Assembly: GCA_030692515.1 (NCBI GenBank)
Contig: JAUXZS010000039.1
Span: 1-54,669 of the forward strand
DNA from: Bacteroidota bacterium
GTDB lineage: Bacteria; Bacteroidota; Bacteroidia; B-17B0; Aurantibacillaceae
DNA length: 54,669 nt
Direction: 5' to 3'
In this document: piece by piece, positions 8,344 through 17,325 of the stretch
Numbering within the stretch: position 1 is the first letter of the stretch
How the letters are laid out: every line of letters starts with the position of its first letter
Notes under the pieces: model-generated
Databases searched by the model: none
Seen by the model: the letters and a program-made list of their open reading frames with translations, nothing else
Told to the model about the DNA's origin: nothing
Program-made: the position numbers and the translations under genes

Positions 8344-10338
8344 ATGAATATTTTGGCCTATTTGCAATCTAAACACAACCTGATTTTTAAATTGGTAATT
8401 GTGCTTTTTTGTTCGATTATAATTACTGCATTACTTCCGAGTAAAGAAGTTAAAGGACACAGCGTTGGTTCATTTGATGCTATTTGGGCTAGCGCAGACC
8501 TTATTGCCGACCAAGATTTTTTCTTAAAGAAATCAGATGAAGAAATTGAAAACGAAAAAAAAATAATTACTAAAGAAGCACCTCTCTTTTTTGTGAAGAA
8601 GATAGATGAAATGAATAGTAAGTTAAGTGAATTAGAACTTTTAAAAAGTAGTAATCAAAAAGGATATTTAATTTTAAAACCCATTTTTGATAGTATTTAT
8701 AAATGCGGTGTAATCGAAAGTATTGATACATTACTTTATAGTAAGCCCTTGTTTTTAGCAGAAGGTAATTTTGCAGAATCAGGCATTTATTTTGATTTTT
8801 TTACAATAAAAACAGCAGTTGATTTTATTAAAGGAGAACTAATAAAGAATAATATTAAAGATTTAAATTTTGTAGATTATTTAAGTATCAATTATTTTTT
8901 AGATAAGGAAAAAACAAGCTTTTATCTTACTTCAAAACTTGAACAAGTTTCTATTTATAAAACAGCTATTTTAAAAGGGCAAACTATTGTAAAACATAAC
9001 GAGCCGTTAACAAATAACAAACGTTTTTTAATTAATCGTTATTTTTATTTGCAGAATAGTGGTGCTAATAATAATCTGCCAATAAAATTATTTTTTAGTT
9101 GGTTTTTGGTGTCTTTAATTCTTATTGTTTTGTTGGGTTATTTGTTGTTTTTTAGAAAGCCAATTTTTGGGCAAAACAAGCAAATTATTTTTTTATATTT
9201 AATTGTTATAGTATCCGTAATATCTACTTATGTTTTTTCTAAATATGGGTTATTAGTGTTAGCGTTGCCATTTGCTTTGGTGCCAATACTGGTAAGAGTT
9301 TTTTTTGATAGCAGAACGGCTTTATTTACACATTTGGTAGTTGTATTGTTGTGTAGTTTATTTATGGCAGATAAACTTGAATTTATTTTGTTGCAACTTT
9401 TATCGGGAATAGGTACTTTATTTGCAGTGGCAGAGATGCGTAAACGTCAACAAATTGTTAATGCAGCGGCATTAGTATTTATGTTTTATGTTTTAATATT
9501 TGTGAGTTATCAAATTGGATTTGGAACCCCTCAATTAGTTAAGAAAATGAGTGTTTATGTACAATTTGCAGCAAGTTCGGTTTTAGTTTTATTAGCCTAT
9601 CCAATTATACTTTTAACAGAAAAAATATTTGGATTTATATCTGATTTTAAATTATTAGAACTTTGCGATCTTAATCAGCCCTTATTGCGACAACTTTCTC
9701 AAGATGTGCCAGGCACTTTTCAGCATAGTTTGCAAGTAGCTAATTTGGCCGAAGAAGCTATTTTTTATATTGGGGGCAATACCTTATTGGTAAGAGCGGG
9801 GGCAATGTATCACGATATTGGGAAAATACAGAATCCTAATTTTTTTATTGAAAATCAGGCAAAAGGTTATAGTCCGCACCAAGAAATGGAACCTTTAGAA
9901 AGTGCCAAAATCATTATTAATCATGTTATTGCCGGAGTTGAGCTAGCTAAGGAAAATAAATTACCCGAACAAATAATAGATTTTATTAGAACACATCATG
10001 GTACAACATCGGTTGCGTATTTTTTTAATATAATGAAACAGCAAAGTGGTTCTAAACTCTTAAACGAGGCTGAATTTAAATATCCAGGTCCAATACCATT
10101 TAGTAAAGAAACGGCTGTTTTAATGATGGCAGATGGGGTAGAGGCAGCATCTAGAAGTTTAAAAAGTCATGATGTTTTATCGATAAATGAGTTAGTGGAT
10201 AGTGTAATAGATTTTAAAATCGCCCAAAATCAATTTATAAATTCAGACATAACTTTTAAAGATATCACAATAATAAGGAAGATTTTTAAGAAAAGACTAA
10301 TGAATATCTACCATGCAAGAATTGAATATCCAATTTAG
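8344..10338 (+). CDS. PgpH-like 7TM HD-domain phosphohydrolase
   Basis: The 664-residue protein has an extracytoplasmic 7TMR-HDED-type N-terminal region (about 40-240) after one membrane helix, then seven hydrophobic segments (about 245-430), then a cytoplasmic HD domain. The catalytic HD pair is H490-D491 in MYHDIGKIQNP, with QHSLQVANLAEEA before it and RTHHGT after it. This is the architecture of Listeria PgpH, which hydrolyses the second messenger c-di-AMP. No diadenylate cyclase gene lies nearby, so activity on c-di-AMP is inferred from the family. The ATG follows a short A/T-rich leader with no Shine-Dalgarno site. Confidence 0.9.
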   Translation: MNILAYLQSKHNLIFKLVIVLFCSIIITALLPSKEVKGHSVGSFDAIWASADLIADQDFFLKKSDEEIENEKKIITKEAPLFFVKKIDEMNSKLSELELLKSSNQKGYLILKPIFDSIYKCGVIESIDTLLYSKPLFLAEGNFAESGIYFDFFTIKTAVDFIKGELIKNNIKDLNFVDYLSINYFLDKEKTSFYLTSKLEQVSIYKTAILKGQTIVKHNEPLTNNKRFLINRYFYLQNSGANNNLPIKLFFSWFLVSLILIVLLGYLLFFRKPIFGQNKQIIFLYLIVIVSVISTYVFSKYGLLVLALPFALVPILVRVFFDSRTALFTHLVVVLLCSLFMADKLEFILLQLLSGIGTLFAVAEMRKRQQIVNAAALVFMFYVLIFVSYQIGFGTPQLVKKMSVYVQFAASSVLVLLAYPIILLTEKIFGFISDFKLLELCDLNQPLLRQLSQDVPGTFQHSLQVANLAEEAIFYIGGNTLLVRAGAMYHDIGKIQNPNFFIENQAKGYSPHQEMEPLESAKIIINHVIAGVELAKENKLPEQIIDFIRTHHGTTSVAYFFNIMKQQSGSKLLNEAEFKYPGPIPFSKETAVLMMADGVEAASRSLKSHDVLSINELVDSVIDFKIAQNQFINSDITFKDITIIRKIFKKRLMNIYHARIEYPI

Positions 10339-10369
10339 TTTTTTCTGTTAATTGTAGCCTTTAAATTAA

Positions 10370-10377
10370 TATATTTG
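10370..10377 (+). promoter_or_regulatory. Possible -7 box of polysaccharide operon
   Basis: TATATTTG matches the TAnnTTTG consensus and lies only 10 nt before the ATG at 10388, which would give a nearly leaderless transcript. The -33 element is poor: TTCTG is the best match at a distance of about 22 nt. Confidence 0.35.
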
Positions 10378-10387
10378 TATATAACTT

Positions 10388-11143
10388 ATGAGAAACCTTA
10401 TTCTATTTTTTTCATTTATCTTGATTTTTTCATCATGTAAAATTTTCAAGTCAAACTTAATGTTAAGAACGCCAAAAGATTTTAACTACGATAAATTAGC
10501 AGATTCTTTAAGCAGACTAGATTACAAAATAGCCGCCAACGATGCCGTTCAATATAGAGTATTTACTAATGATGGTTTTAAACTAATTGACCTTGCTAGC
10601 ACCGGCACTGGCATATTTAGGAATGATTTGGATGTTATTGTTGAAAGTGATGGGAATGTGAAAATGCCATTATTGGGGAGAATTAAAGTTCTTGGCTTAA
10701 GTATTAAAGAAGCTGAAAAGCTGATGGAGGAAAAGTATGCTGAGTTTTATGTTAAGCCATATGTTACACTAAAAGTAATTAATAAACGTGTTATTGTTTT
10801 TCCTGGAAACAGTGGACAAGCAAAGGTGGTAACTTTATTAAATAATAATACAACTATAATGGAGGCTATTGCTACAGCAGGTGGAATACCTGAAGATGGA
10901 AAGGCCTACAAAATAAAATTAATACGAAATAATGAGGATAATAATATAAAACCATTTGTTTATTTAATGGATTTATCAAGAATTGAAGGGGTGAATTTGG
11001 CATATACAAAGGTTCAGGCAAACGACATTATTTATGTTGAACCTAGATACAGACCATTTAGAACTCTTGCTACTGAGTTAGCGCCTATTGCAACTTTACT
11101 GACTACTTTTCTAATTCTGGTACAGTTTTATAGAATAAAATAA
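10388..11143 (+). CDS. Polysaccharide export lipoprotein (Wza-like)
   Basis: The 251-residue protein carries a lipoprotein signal peptide with the acylated cysteine at C17 (FSSC). A Poly_export domain (about 50-130; YRVFTNDGF, DVIVESDGNVKMPLLGRIKVLG) is followed by an SLBB-type repeat (about 135-220; VVTLLNNNTTIMEAIATAGG, NDIIYVEPR). A C-terminal hydrophobic helix (ATELAPIATLLTTFLILVQF) would cross the outer membrane, as the C-terminal helices of Wza do. It should form the outer-membrane exit channel for capsule or exopolysaccharide together with the BY-kinase encoded 2 nt downstream. Confidence 0.92.
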   Translation: MRNLILFFSFILIFSSCKIFKSNLMLRTPKDFNYDKLADSLSRLDYKIAANDAVQYRVFTNDGFKLIDLASTGTGIFRNDLDVIVESDGNVKMPLLGRIKVLGLSIKEAEKLMEEKYAEFYVKPYVTLKVINKRVIVFPGNSGQAKVVTLLNNNTTIMEAIATAGGIPEDGKAYKIKLIRNNEDNNIKPFVYLMDLSRIEGVNLAYTKVQANDIIYVEPRYRPFRTLATELAPIATLLTTFLILVQFYRIK

Positions 11144-11145
11144 AA

Positions 11146-13566
11146 ATGTTAGACCCACAGGTAGAAACCACCAATAATCAATTAAAAGATATAACCGAGA
11201 GGTTAAATACAAATATTGATATTGGTGTAATTGCTTTTTTGTTTGTAAAAAGTCGAATTTTTATTGTCATTTTTTTCTTGATATCATTTTCGTTAGCCTT
11301 TTTATATTTGAGATACAGTCAACCAATTTTTGAATCAAAAGCTGTATTACAAATAAACGATGCTCAAACAGGCGATATTTTAAAATTAAATAATTTTGAA
11401 AATAACAACAACCAAATAGCGGAAGCAATTGAACAAATTAAATCTAGAGTGTTTTTAAAAAGGGTAGTAGAAAAGTTAGATATAAGTGTTAATTATTTTA
11501 GCGAAGGAACATTTAAAAGCAACGAACTTTATTATAAATCTCCATATCTTATAAAGATAAACCCAAAAGAAGGAATGGTTTATGGTGAAAATATTTATGT
11601 AGAATTAGATGAAAAACAAACAGGCGGCGTATTAATAATTAGAAATAAACCCATTAAATTTAAAATTAATGAGTGGTTAAAAACGGCGGAGTTTGATATA
11701 AACGTTTATATTAATCCTAAATTAAATAAAGACGTTGTAAAAACAATTACAGATGAAAATAAATCGCTTTATTTTACAATTTCTGAAGTGAATTCTGTAA
11801 CAGCTCTTTTGCAAAGTAAGCTAGATGTTAGAATGATTAATGAGTTAGCAAAAACCATTCAAATTAAAGTTACCGATGTTAATGAATATAAATCTTCTGA
11901 TATTATTAATGCTATTACTGAAGAGTATTTAACTTACGATGTTGAGAGAAAAAGCGAAAGCTCACGTAATATTTTATCATTTATTGATACTCAACTTGGT
12001 GTTGTTTTTAATGATTTAAAAAACACTGAGGGAAACCTTCAAAAGTTTAAACAAGAAAAAAAATTCGGGGAGAAAGATTTATTAATTAATTCTGAACTTT
12101 TACGTTATTCTTCGGTAGAAGAACAATTATTAAAAGTTGAAATGGAAGAAAAACTCATTACTGAAATTCAAAATAATATTGGGAAAAATAAGGGTGTAGA
12201 TATCTATCAACTTATTTCACTCATATCAGGAACCGAATATGAAAACCTTATAAAAGATATTACGCAAACAATTCAAAAACTTTTAATTGATAAGGAAAAT
12301 CTATTGTATGCTGTTACTCCAAATTCAGAAAACATTAAACAAATAAATTATCAATTAGAGAATCAGCGCAAATTATTGTTAGAAAGTTTAGACGCTGTTA
12401 AACTTAGGTATAAAACAAAATATAAAAACCTACTTGAAAAATCAAGTCAGTTTAGATCACAAATTGGTCAAAATCCAGAAGATGAAGTAGAGTTTTCGCG
12501 ATTAACGCGGTTGTATTCAATTAGCGAAAAATACTATACAATGTTGCTTGAAAAGAAAACAGAATTTTCGATTTCCAAAGCAGGTTATGTATCAAAAAAT
12601 ATTATTCTAGAAAAAGCTTTAGGGTCAGGGGCAAAAGTCTCACCAAACAAAAAAAACGCATTACTTATAGCGGTTTTAATTTCGGTAATGCTTTCGTTAG
12701 CATTGGTATTTGTTAGATATCTTTTTCATGATAAAATTTATTCGTTAAAAGATATAACAAGGTATTCCAAGGGTAATGTTGCGTTATTAGGGTTAATACC
12801 AAAGTATCAAAGTGATATTCCGGTATCCCAATTAATTGTCGACAAAAATCCAAAGGCAATTATTAGCGAAGCATTTAGAGCTATTAGATCTAACCTAACA
12901 TTTATTGATAGCTCTGTTGGACCAAAAATTGTGTCGATAACCTCTACTATTAGCGGAGAAGGTAAAACTTTTGTGGCCATTAACATTGCAGGTATTTTAG
13001 CATTTACCGGTAAAAAAGTTGTTATTATAGATTTAGATATGCGTAAACCAAAAATTCATAAAGGCTTTGGTGTTACAAATAATATTGGAATGAGTACTAT
13101 ATTAACTGGCACAAGTACTCTTGAAGAATGTTATACTGATAGTCCAATGCCTAATTTAAAATTTATTACCGCAGGCCCATCCCCACCTAATCCGTCAGAA
13201 TTAATATTAAGTAATAAATTAAAAGAAGTTGTGGCAGAATTAAAAAAGAAATTTGATTTTATTGTGATCGATAATGCTCCTGTAGGTTTAGTAACCGATG
13301 GGATTGAGACTATTAAAATGGCCGATTATCCTATTTATGTTTTTAGAGCAGGATACTCTAAAAAAATGTTCACACAGATTTTAGATAGATTAAAAAACGA
13401 ATCAAAAATTCATAATTTATCTGTTGTATTAAACGATGTAGATGTTAGCAAGAAAATTTACAGTTATAATTATGGTTATGGCTATGGCTACGGTTATGGC
13501 TATGGAAATGGGTATTATAGTGATGATGAGAAGTTTTTAAAAAGATCTAAAAAGAATATGAATTAA
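11146..13566 (+). CDS. Wzz/BY-kinase polysaccharide co-polymerase
   Basis: This is an 806-residue fused chain-length regulator and bacterial tyrosine kinase. A membrane helix lies near 36-57, followed by a Wzz domain and a periplasmic coiled-coil stretch (about 270-450). A second helix near 505-525 precedes the cytoplasmic CapB/CpsD-type kinase. Walker A is SGEGKT with K607 and Walker A' is VVIIDLDMRKP. The tail is tyrosine-rich: Y772, Y774, then six YG units (776-787), then YY at 790-791, the cluster normally autophosphorylated in this family. It controls polymer length and couples export to the Wza-like channel. Its stop overlaps the rfbC start by 1 nt (TAATG). Confidence 0.94.
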   Translation: MLDPQVETTNNQLKDITERLNTNIDIGVIAFLFVKSRIFIVIFFLISFSLAFLYLRYSQPIFESKAVLQINDAQTGDILKLNNFENNNNQIAEAIEQIKSRVFLKRVVEKLDISVNYFSEGTFKSNELYYKSPYLIKINPKEGMVYGENIYVELDEKQTGGVLIIRNKPIKFKINEWLKTAEFDINVYINPKLNKDVVKTITDENKSLYFTISEVNSVTALLQSKLDVRMINELAKTIQIKVTDVNEYKSSDIINAITEEYLTYDVERKSESSRNILSFIDTQLGVVFNDLKNTEGNLQKFKQEKKFGEKDLLINSELLRYSSVEEQLLKVEMEEKLITEIQNNIGKNKGVDIYQLISLISGTEYENLIKDITQTIQKLLIDKENLLYAVTPNSENIKQINYQLENQRKLLLESLDAVKLRYKTKYKNLLEKSSQFRSQIGQNPEDEVEFSRLTRLYSISEKYYTMLLEKKTEFSISKAGYVSKNIILEKALGSGAKVSPNKKNALLIAVLISVMLSLALVFVRYLFHDKIYSLKDITRYSKGNVALLGLIPKYQSDIPVSQLIVDKNPKAIISEAFRAIRSNLTFIDSSVGPKIVSITSTISGEGKTFVAINIAGILAFTGKKVVIIDLDMRKPKIHKGFGVTNNIGMSTILTGTSTLEECYTDSPMPNLKFITAGPSPPNPSELILSNKLKEVVAELKKKFDFIVIDNAPVGLVTDGIETIKMADYPIYVFRAGYSKKMFTQILDRLKNESKIHNLSVVLNDVDVSKKIYSYNYGYGYGYGYGYGNGYYSDDEKFLKRSKKNMN

Positions 13567-14108
13567 TGGAAGTTATTGAAACAAATTTGAAAGGATTAAT
13601 GGTTCTTAAGCCCAAAGTTTTTGAGGATGACAGAGGATATTTTTTTGAAAGCTATAATAAAAATTTGTTTATTCAGGCGGGTTTAAATTTAGAATTCGTT
13701 CAAGACAATCAATCACTCTCGCAGAAGGGAGTTTTAAGAGGATTACATTTTCAAAATCCACCTCACGCTCAAGGGAAATTAGTGAGAGTTATTACGGGCA
13801 GTGTATTAGATGTTGTTGTAGATATAAGAAAAGATTCTAAAACTTATGGCGAATGGTATTCTTTAGAACTTACCGAAAAAAATAAATGGATGATGTATGT
13901 ACCACCGGGTTTTGCGCATGGCTTTTTAACTTTAGAAAACAATACAATTTTCTCATATAAGTGCACTAATTTTTATAATAAAGCCGCCGAAGATTGTTTG
14001 CTTTGGAATGATAAAGACTTAAATATTATTTGGAATTTCGAAAAACCGGTACTCTCTCCCAAAGATATGGAAGGGAAAACTTTCAAAAGTTTCGTAAGTA
14101 ATTTTTAA
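13566..14108 (+). CDS. rfbC: dTDP-4-dehydrorhamnose 3,5-epimerase
   Basis: The 180-residue cupin enzyme epimerises dTDP-4-keto-6-deoxyglucose at C3 and C5, the third step of dTDP-L-rhamnose synthesis. The catalytic base H61 lies in VLRGLHFQNPP. Other family motifs are FFESYN, DVVVDIRKDS, YVPPGFAHGF and LWNDKDL. Length is typical. The other pathway genes (rfbA, rfbB, rfbD) are not in the window, so they must lie elsewhere, or the product may feed a different deoxysugar route. It sits inside the polysaccharide block and is probably co-transcribed with it. Confidence 0.94.
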   Translation: MEVIETNLKGLMVLKPKVFEDDRGYFFESYNKNLFIQAGLNLEFVQDNQSLSQKGVLRGLHFQNPPHAQGKLVRVITGSVLDVVVDIRKDSKTYGEWYSLELTEKNKWMMYVPPGFAHGFLTLENNTIFSYKCTNFYNKAAEDCLLWNDKDLNIIWNFEKPVLSPKDMEGKTFKSFVSNF

Positions 14109-14109
14109 C

Positions 14110-15165
14110 ATGGTATTTAATTATCCGATTATATTTACTTCACTTTTTTTTCTTTGTTTTATTTTTTCGTTGCTAATTAATTATATTCTTTTACGATTTG
14201 CTCAAACGCTTGGTATTAGAAATAAAGATGATTTTCAAACCAGATGGAATACTAATGCTAAACCTGCATTAGGGGGAATTTCTTTTTATCTCGTTTTTTT
14301 ATTCTCTTTTATTTTTACGCTTCTGTTACCACACAGTAATTTTGGATTTAACTTGCAAATTGTTGGGATTTTGCTTGCTGCAACCTTAGCTTTTTTGATG
14401 GGCTTAGCAGATGACGCCTTTAATACGCAACCTTTACTTAAATTTTTAACTCAGGTTTTTTGCGCCTTTATAGTTATTTTTTCAGGGCATAGTGTTGTCA
14501 TTTTTCAAAATCAATTTGTAAATTATTTAATCACCATTTTTTGGGTTGTAGGCATTATGAATTCCATTAATATGTTAGATAATATGGATGGAATTACAAC
14601 TATAATTTGCATAGTTATTGGTTCCTTTATTGTTTCATTAAACATCGCTTTATATAATTCTGATAGTTACTCTACAATTTTAAATTTGGGCGTCTTAGGT
14701 TCTTTGTTTGGCTTTCTGGTTTATAATTTTCACCCATCAAAAATGTTTATGGGCGATACAGGCAGTCAGTTTTTAGGACTATTTTTTGCTATTATGGGAA
14801 TAGATAATTGTTGGAATAACCCAAATTCACATTTAATCGGTGGTTTGCCAATAATAAATATTTTATTAGTGCTTTTAGTTTTTTTAATTCCGCTAACGGA
14901 CACATTTACTGTTGTATTTAACCGTATACGAAAAGGAAAATCTCCATTTATTGGAGGAAAAGATCATACAACGCATCATTTATTTTTTAAAGGAATAACA
15001 GAAAAAAGAATTGCTATTTTATTTTTTATTATTAGTACAATTGGGGCTATTCTTGCTTACTTATTGGTATTTCAATTTAGTTACGCACTTTTTTACACTT
15101 CCATTTTTTACATTCTTTTGGTATTTGTATCTTTATATGCGAATACCGTTATTAAGAAAAAGTGA
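14110..15165 (+). CDS. WecA/MraY-family sugar-1-P transferase
   Basis: This is a polytopic 351-residue enzyme with about ten membrane helices. It transfers a HexNAc-1-phosphate from UDP-sugar to undecaprenyl phosphate, starting a lipid-linked glycan. Family motifs are GLADDAFN (Mg site), NMLDNMDG, FMGDTGSQF and the GGKDHTTHHL loop, whose basic cluster is WecA-like. The context (export lipoprotein, BY-kinase, rfbC) favours initiation of O-antigen or exopolysaccharide rather than peptidoglycan. The stop overlaps the next gene by 4 nt (GTGA), implying coupled translation. Confidence 0.9.
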   Translation: MVFNYPIIFTSLFFLCFIFSLLINYILLRFAQTLGIRNKDDFQTRWNTNAKPALGGISFYLVFLFSFIFTLLLPHSNFGFNLQIVGILLAATLAFLMGLADDAFNTQPLLKFLTQVFCAFIVIFSGHSVVIFQNQFVNYLITIFWVVGIMNSINMLDNMDGITTIICIVIGSFIVSLNIALYNSDSYSTILNLGVLGSLFGFLVYNFHPSKMFMGDTGSQFLGLFFAIMGIDNCWNNPNSHLIGGLPIINILLVLLVFLIPLTDTFTVVFNRIRKGKSPFIGGKDHTTHHLFFKGITEKRIAILFFIISTIGAILAYLLVFQFSYALFYTSIFYILLVFVSLYANTVIKKK

Positions 15166-16226
15166 TTTCAAAAAAGATACTATTAAAATTTTTCTCACAA
15201 CTCAATTTAGCTTCGTTAACCGTTGTTTTTTTTGTGAGTTTAGTTTTGCTTTTTAGTTTTTTTAAAATATTTATAATTCCGCCATCAACCAATTTAGTTT
15301 CTTACACTAATAATAATCAAATAGTTTTGGGATTAAATATACCGTCAAACCTAGAGTTTTGCGGCGAAAAAATCCCATTAAATAGTTTATCGATTAAAGA
15401 AGATCTTGAAAAAGAATTTTTTAATAATAATTATTGGAAACACAATTCTGCGGTTTTATTTGCGAAAGCTCAAAAATGGTTTCCTTACATCGAACCAATT
15501 TTAAAACAACAGGGAGTGCCAGACGATTTTAAGTATGTTGCTGTAATAGAAAGCCATTTATCTAACATTGTTTCACCAGCGGGAGCAGCTGGTTTTTGGC
15601 AATTAATGCCATCGTCAGCCAGAAATTATGATTTAGAAGTAAATGAGATGGTTGACGAGCGTTTAGATGTTGAAAAAGCTACCCGTGCAGCTTGCCGTCA
15701 CTTGAAGGATGCTTACGCTGTTTTTAATAATTGGACGCTTTCGGCTGCCGCGTATAATCTCGGTATTGGCGGCATTCAGGCCGCTTTAAAAAAACAAAAA
15801 AGTAATAATTATTACGATTTATTGTTAAATAGCGAAACTGGAAGCTTTGTATACCGAATTTTGGCTTACAAAACCCTTTTTTCAAACCCAACGCATTTTG
15901 GAATAAAAAAGAAAAAATGGAATTATTTTGCTAAAATCCCGCTAAAAACATACAAAGTTGATTCTTCAATAACTAATATTTCATATTTAGCCAAACAAAT
16001 TGGGTGTAGTAAAACCATAATTAAATTATATAATCCTTGGTTATTGGGTGAAACATTAAATAATCCTGAAAATAAAATTTACGAATTTAAAATTCCTAAA
16101 AATTTAAAAAAGGATTATTCTACATACATTCTTGATTTGATAGGCGAAAACGGAGCTCCATTTGAAGAAAATGGGAAAGAAACGCAGGTTAAAAGTCAAA
16201 TTTCCGACTCGGTCAAAACCCAATAA
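15162..16226 (+). CDS. Membrane lytic transglycosylase (MltD-like)
   Basis: The 354-residue protein has one N-terminal membrane anchor (about 16-36) and an SLT goose-lysozyme-like domain (about 105-245). Its catalytic glutamate is E130 in VAVIESHLSN, followed by GAAGFWQLMPSSARNY and AAYNLGIGGI, the three SLT signatures. A LysM-like segment follows (about 268-315; ISYLAKQIGCSKTIIKLYNPWL). It cleaves peptidoglycan glycan strands to anhydromuropeptides. It begins with GTG overlapping the preceding stop (GTGA), so it is translationally tied to the sugar-1-P transferase. It could open the wall for assembly of the export complex. Confidence 0.9.
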   Translation: MISKKILLKFFSQLNLASLTVVFFVSLVLLFSFFKIFIIPPSTNLVSYTNNNQIVLGLNIPSNLEFCGEKIPLNSLSIKEDLEKEFFNNNYWKHNSAVLFAKAQKWFPYIEPILKQQGVPDDFKYVAVIESHLSNIVSPAGAAGFWQLMPSSARNYDLEVNEMVDERLDVEKATRAACRHLKDAYAVFNNWTLSAAAYNLGIGGIQAALKKQKSNNYYDLLLNSETGSFVYRILAYKTLFSNPTHFGIKKKKWNYFAKIPLKTYKVDSSITNISYLAKQIGCSKTIIKLYNPWLLGETLNNPENKIYEFKIPKNLKKDYSTYILDLIGENGAPFEENGKETQVKSQISDSVKTQ

Positions 16227-16335
16227 TTTCTTGAATTTTTTTCGTGTAAAATTTTTATTTTCATCAAAATTTTGAAATTTTCGACGTAAAGTAAAAAATA
16301 ATTGTTCAAAACCAAAAAATAAATGAACAAAATTG

Positions 16336-16365
16336 TTGCGAGTTGAAATTAATTTTATATCTTTG
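16336..16365 (+). promoter_or_regulatory. Main promoter of ribosomal protein cluster
   Basis: TTG (16336-16338) followed after 19 nt by TATCTTTG (16358-16365) matches the Bacteroidota primary promoter consensus. It lies 62 nt before rpsL. The -33 region reads TTGCGAGT, as it does at the second promoter before rpsH. A small hairpin, TCCCT-AAAAA-AGGGA (16369-16383), would sit at the 5' end of the transcript. Confidence 0.75.
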
Positions 16366-16427
16366 CCCTCCCTAAAAAAGGGAAACAGCTGAAAACCAAT
16401 AATACCAAGTAACACAAAGGATATAAA

Positions 16428-16832
16428 ATGCCTACAATACAGCAATTAGTAAGAAAAGGTCGCACAAAACCGACCAACAAAAGTAAATCGGCCGCTTTGG
16501 ATTCATGTCCACAACGCCGTGGCGTATGTACCAAGGTGTACACAACTACGCCTAAAAAACCAAACTCTGCAATGCGAAAGGTTGCAAAGGTTCGTTTAAC
16601 TAACAAACAAGAAATAATCGCCTATATTCCGGGTGAAGGACACAACTTACAAGAGCACTCAATTGTATTGGTGCGCGGTGGTCGTGTTAAAGATTTACCG
16701 GGTGTGCGTTATCATATTGTTCGTGGAAGCCTAGATACCGCAGGTGTTGAAGGTCGTAAACAACAAAGGTCAAAATACGGAACAAAACGTCCTAAAGCGG
16801 GTGCGGTAGCAGCTCCAGCTAAGAAAAAATAA
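16428..16832 (+). CDS. rpsL: 30S ribosomal protein S12
   Basis: S12 sits at the decoding centre and contributes to accuracy. The 134-residue sequence has [11 protein letters not shown] at the N terminus, [13 protein letters not shown], and [13 protein letters not shown]. Both lysines of the TPKKPNSA loop (K43, K44 counting Met) and the K of GGRVKDLPG are wild type, so there is no sign of a streptomycin-resistance change. It is the first gene of the fused str-S10-spc-alpha cluster, 19 nt before rpsG. Confidence 0.98.
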   Translation: MPTIQQLVRKGRTKPTNKSKSAALDSCPQRRGVCTKVYTTTPKKPNSAMRKVAKVRLTNKQEIIAYIPGEGHNLQEHSIVLVRGGRVKDLPGVRYHIVRGSLDTAGVEGRKQQRSKYGTKRPKAGAVAAPAKKK

Positions 16833-16851
16833 TATTTAATTAGTTTATACA

Positions 16852-17319
16852 ATGAGAAAAGCTAAAGCAAAAAAACGCGTTTTATTACCAGATCCAATTT
16901 ACAATGATACTTTGGTAACTCGTTTTTTAAATAATTTAATGTACGACGGTAAGAAAAATACCGCATCAACTATTTTTCATGATGCTATTGAAATTGTCGC
17001 AAAACGCACAAGTGAAGATGGATTAGAAGTTTGGAAAAAAGCCCTTGCAAACGTAACTCCTCAAGTAGAGGTTCGTTCACGTCGTGTTGGTGGTTCAACT
17101 TTCCAAATTCCTTCAGAAATTCGCCCTGATCGTAAAATATCAATGGCAATGAAGTGGTTAATTTCATATTCTCGTAAGCGTAACGAAAAATCAATGGCTC
17201 AAAAATTAGCTGGAGAAATTGTTGCTGCTTCTAAAGAAGAGGGTGCTTCATTTAAGAAAAAAGAAGATATTCATAAAATGGCAGAAGCTAACAAAGCGTT
17301 TTCACACTTTAGATTTTAA
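16852..17319 (+). CDS. rpsG: 30S ribosomal protein S7
   Basis: S7 nucleates assembly of the 30S head by binding the 3' domain of 16S rRNA. The 155-residue sequence has the usual MRKAKAKKR start, [27 protein letters not shown], and the C-terminal [13 protein letters not shown]. In enterobacteria S7 represses the str operon. No obvious S7 target hairpin is visible in the 19-nt gap to rpsL. Confidence 0.98.
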   Translation: MRKAKAKKRVLLPDPIYNDTLVTRFLNNLMYDGKKNTASTIFHDAIEIVAKRTSEDGLEVWKKALANVTPQVEVRSRRVGGSTFQIPSEIRPDRKISMAMKWLISYSRKRNEKSMAQKLAGEIVAASKEEGASFKKKEDIHKMAEANKAFSHFRF

Positions 17320-17325
17320 TTACAA

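Noticed and set aside
15162-16226. Phage endolysin
   Set aside because: The membrane anchor, LysM-like tail and coupling to the sugar-1-P transferase gene fit a cellular MltD-like enzyme.
16227-16330. Terminator after the lytic transglycosylase
   Set aside because: The CAAAATTTTG palindrome lacks GC pairs and a following T run, so termination is not supported.
16104-16445. Minus-strand frame between the transglycosylase and rpsL
   Set aside because: It spans the rpsL promoter and both gene ends, is Phe-rich, and has no recognisable domain.
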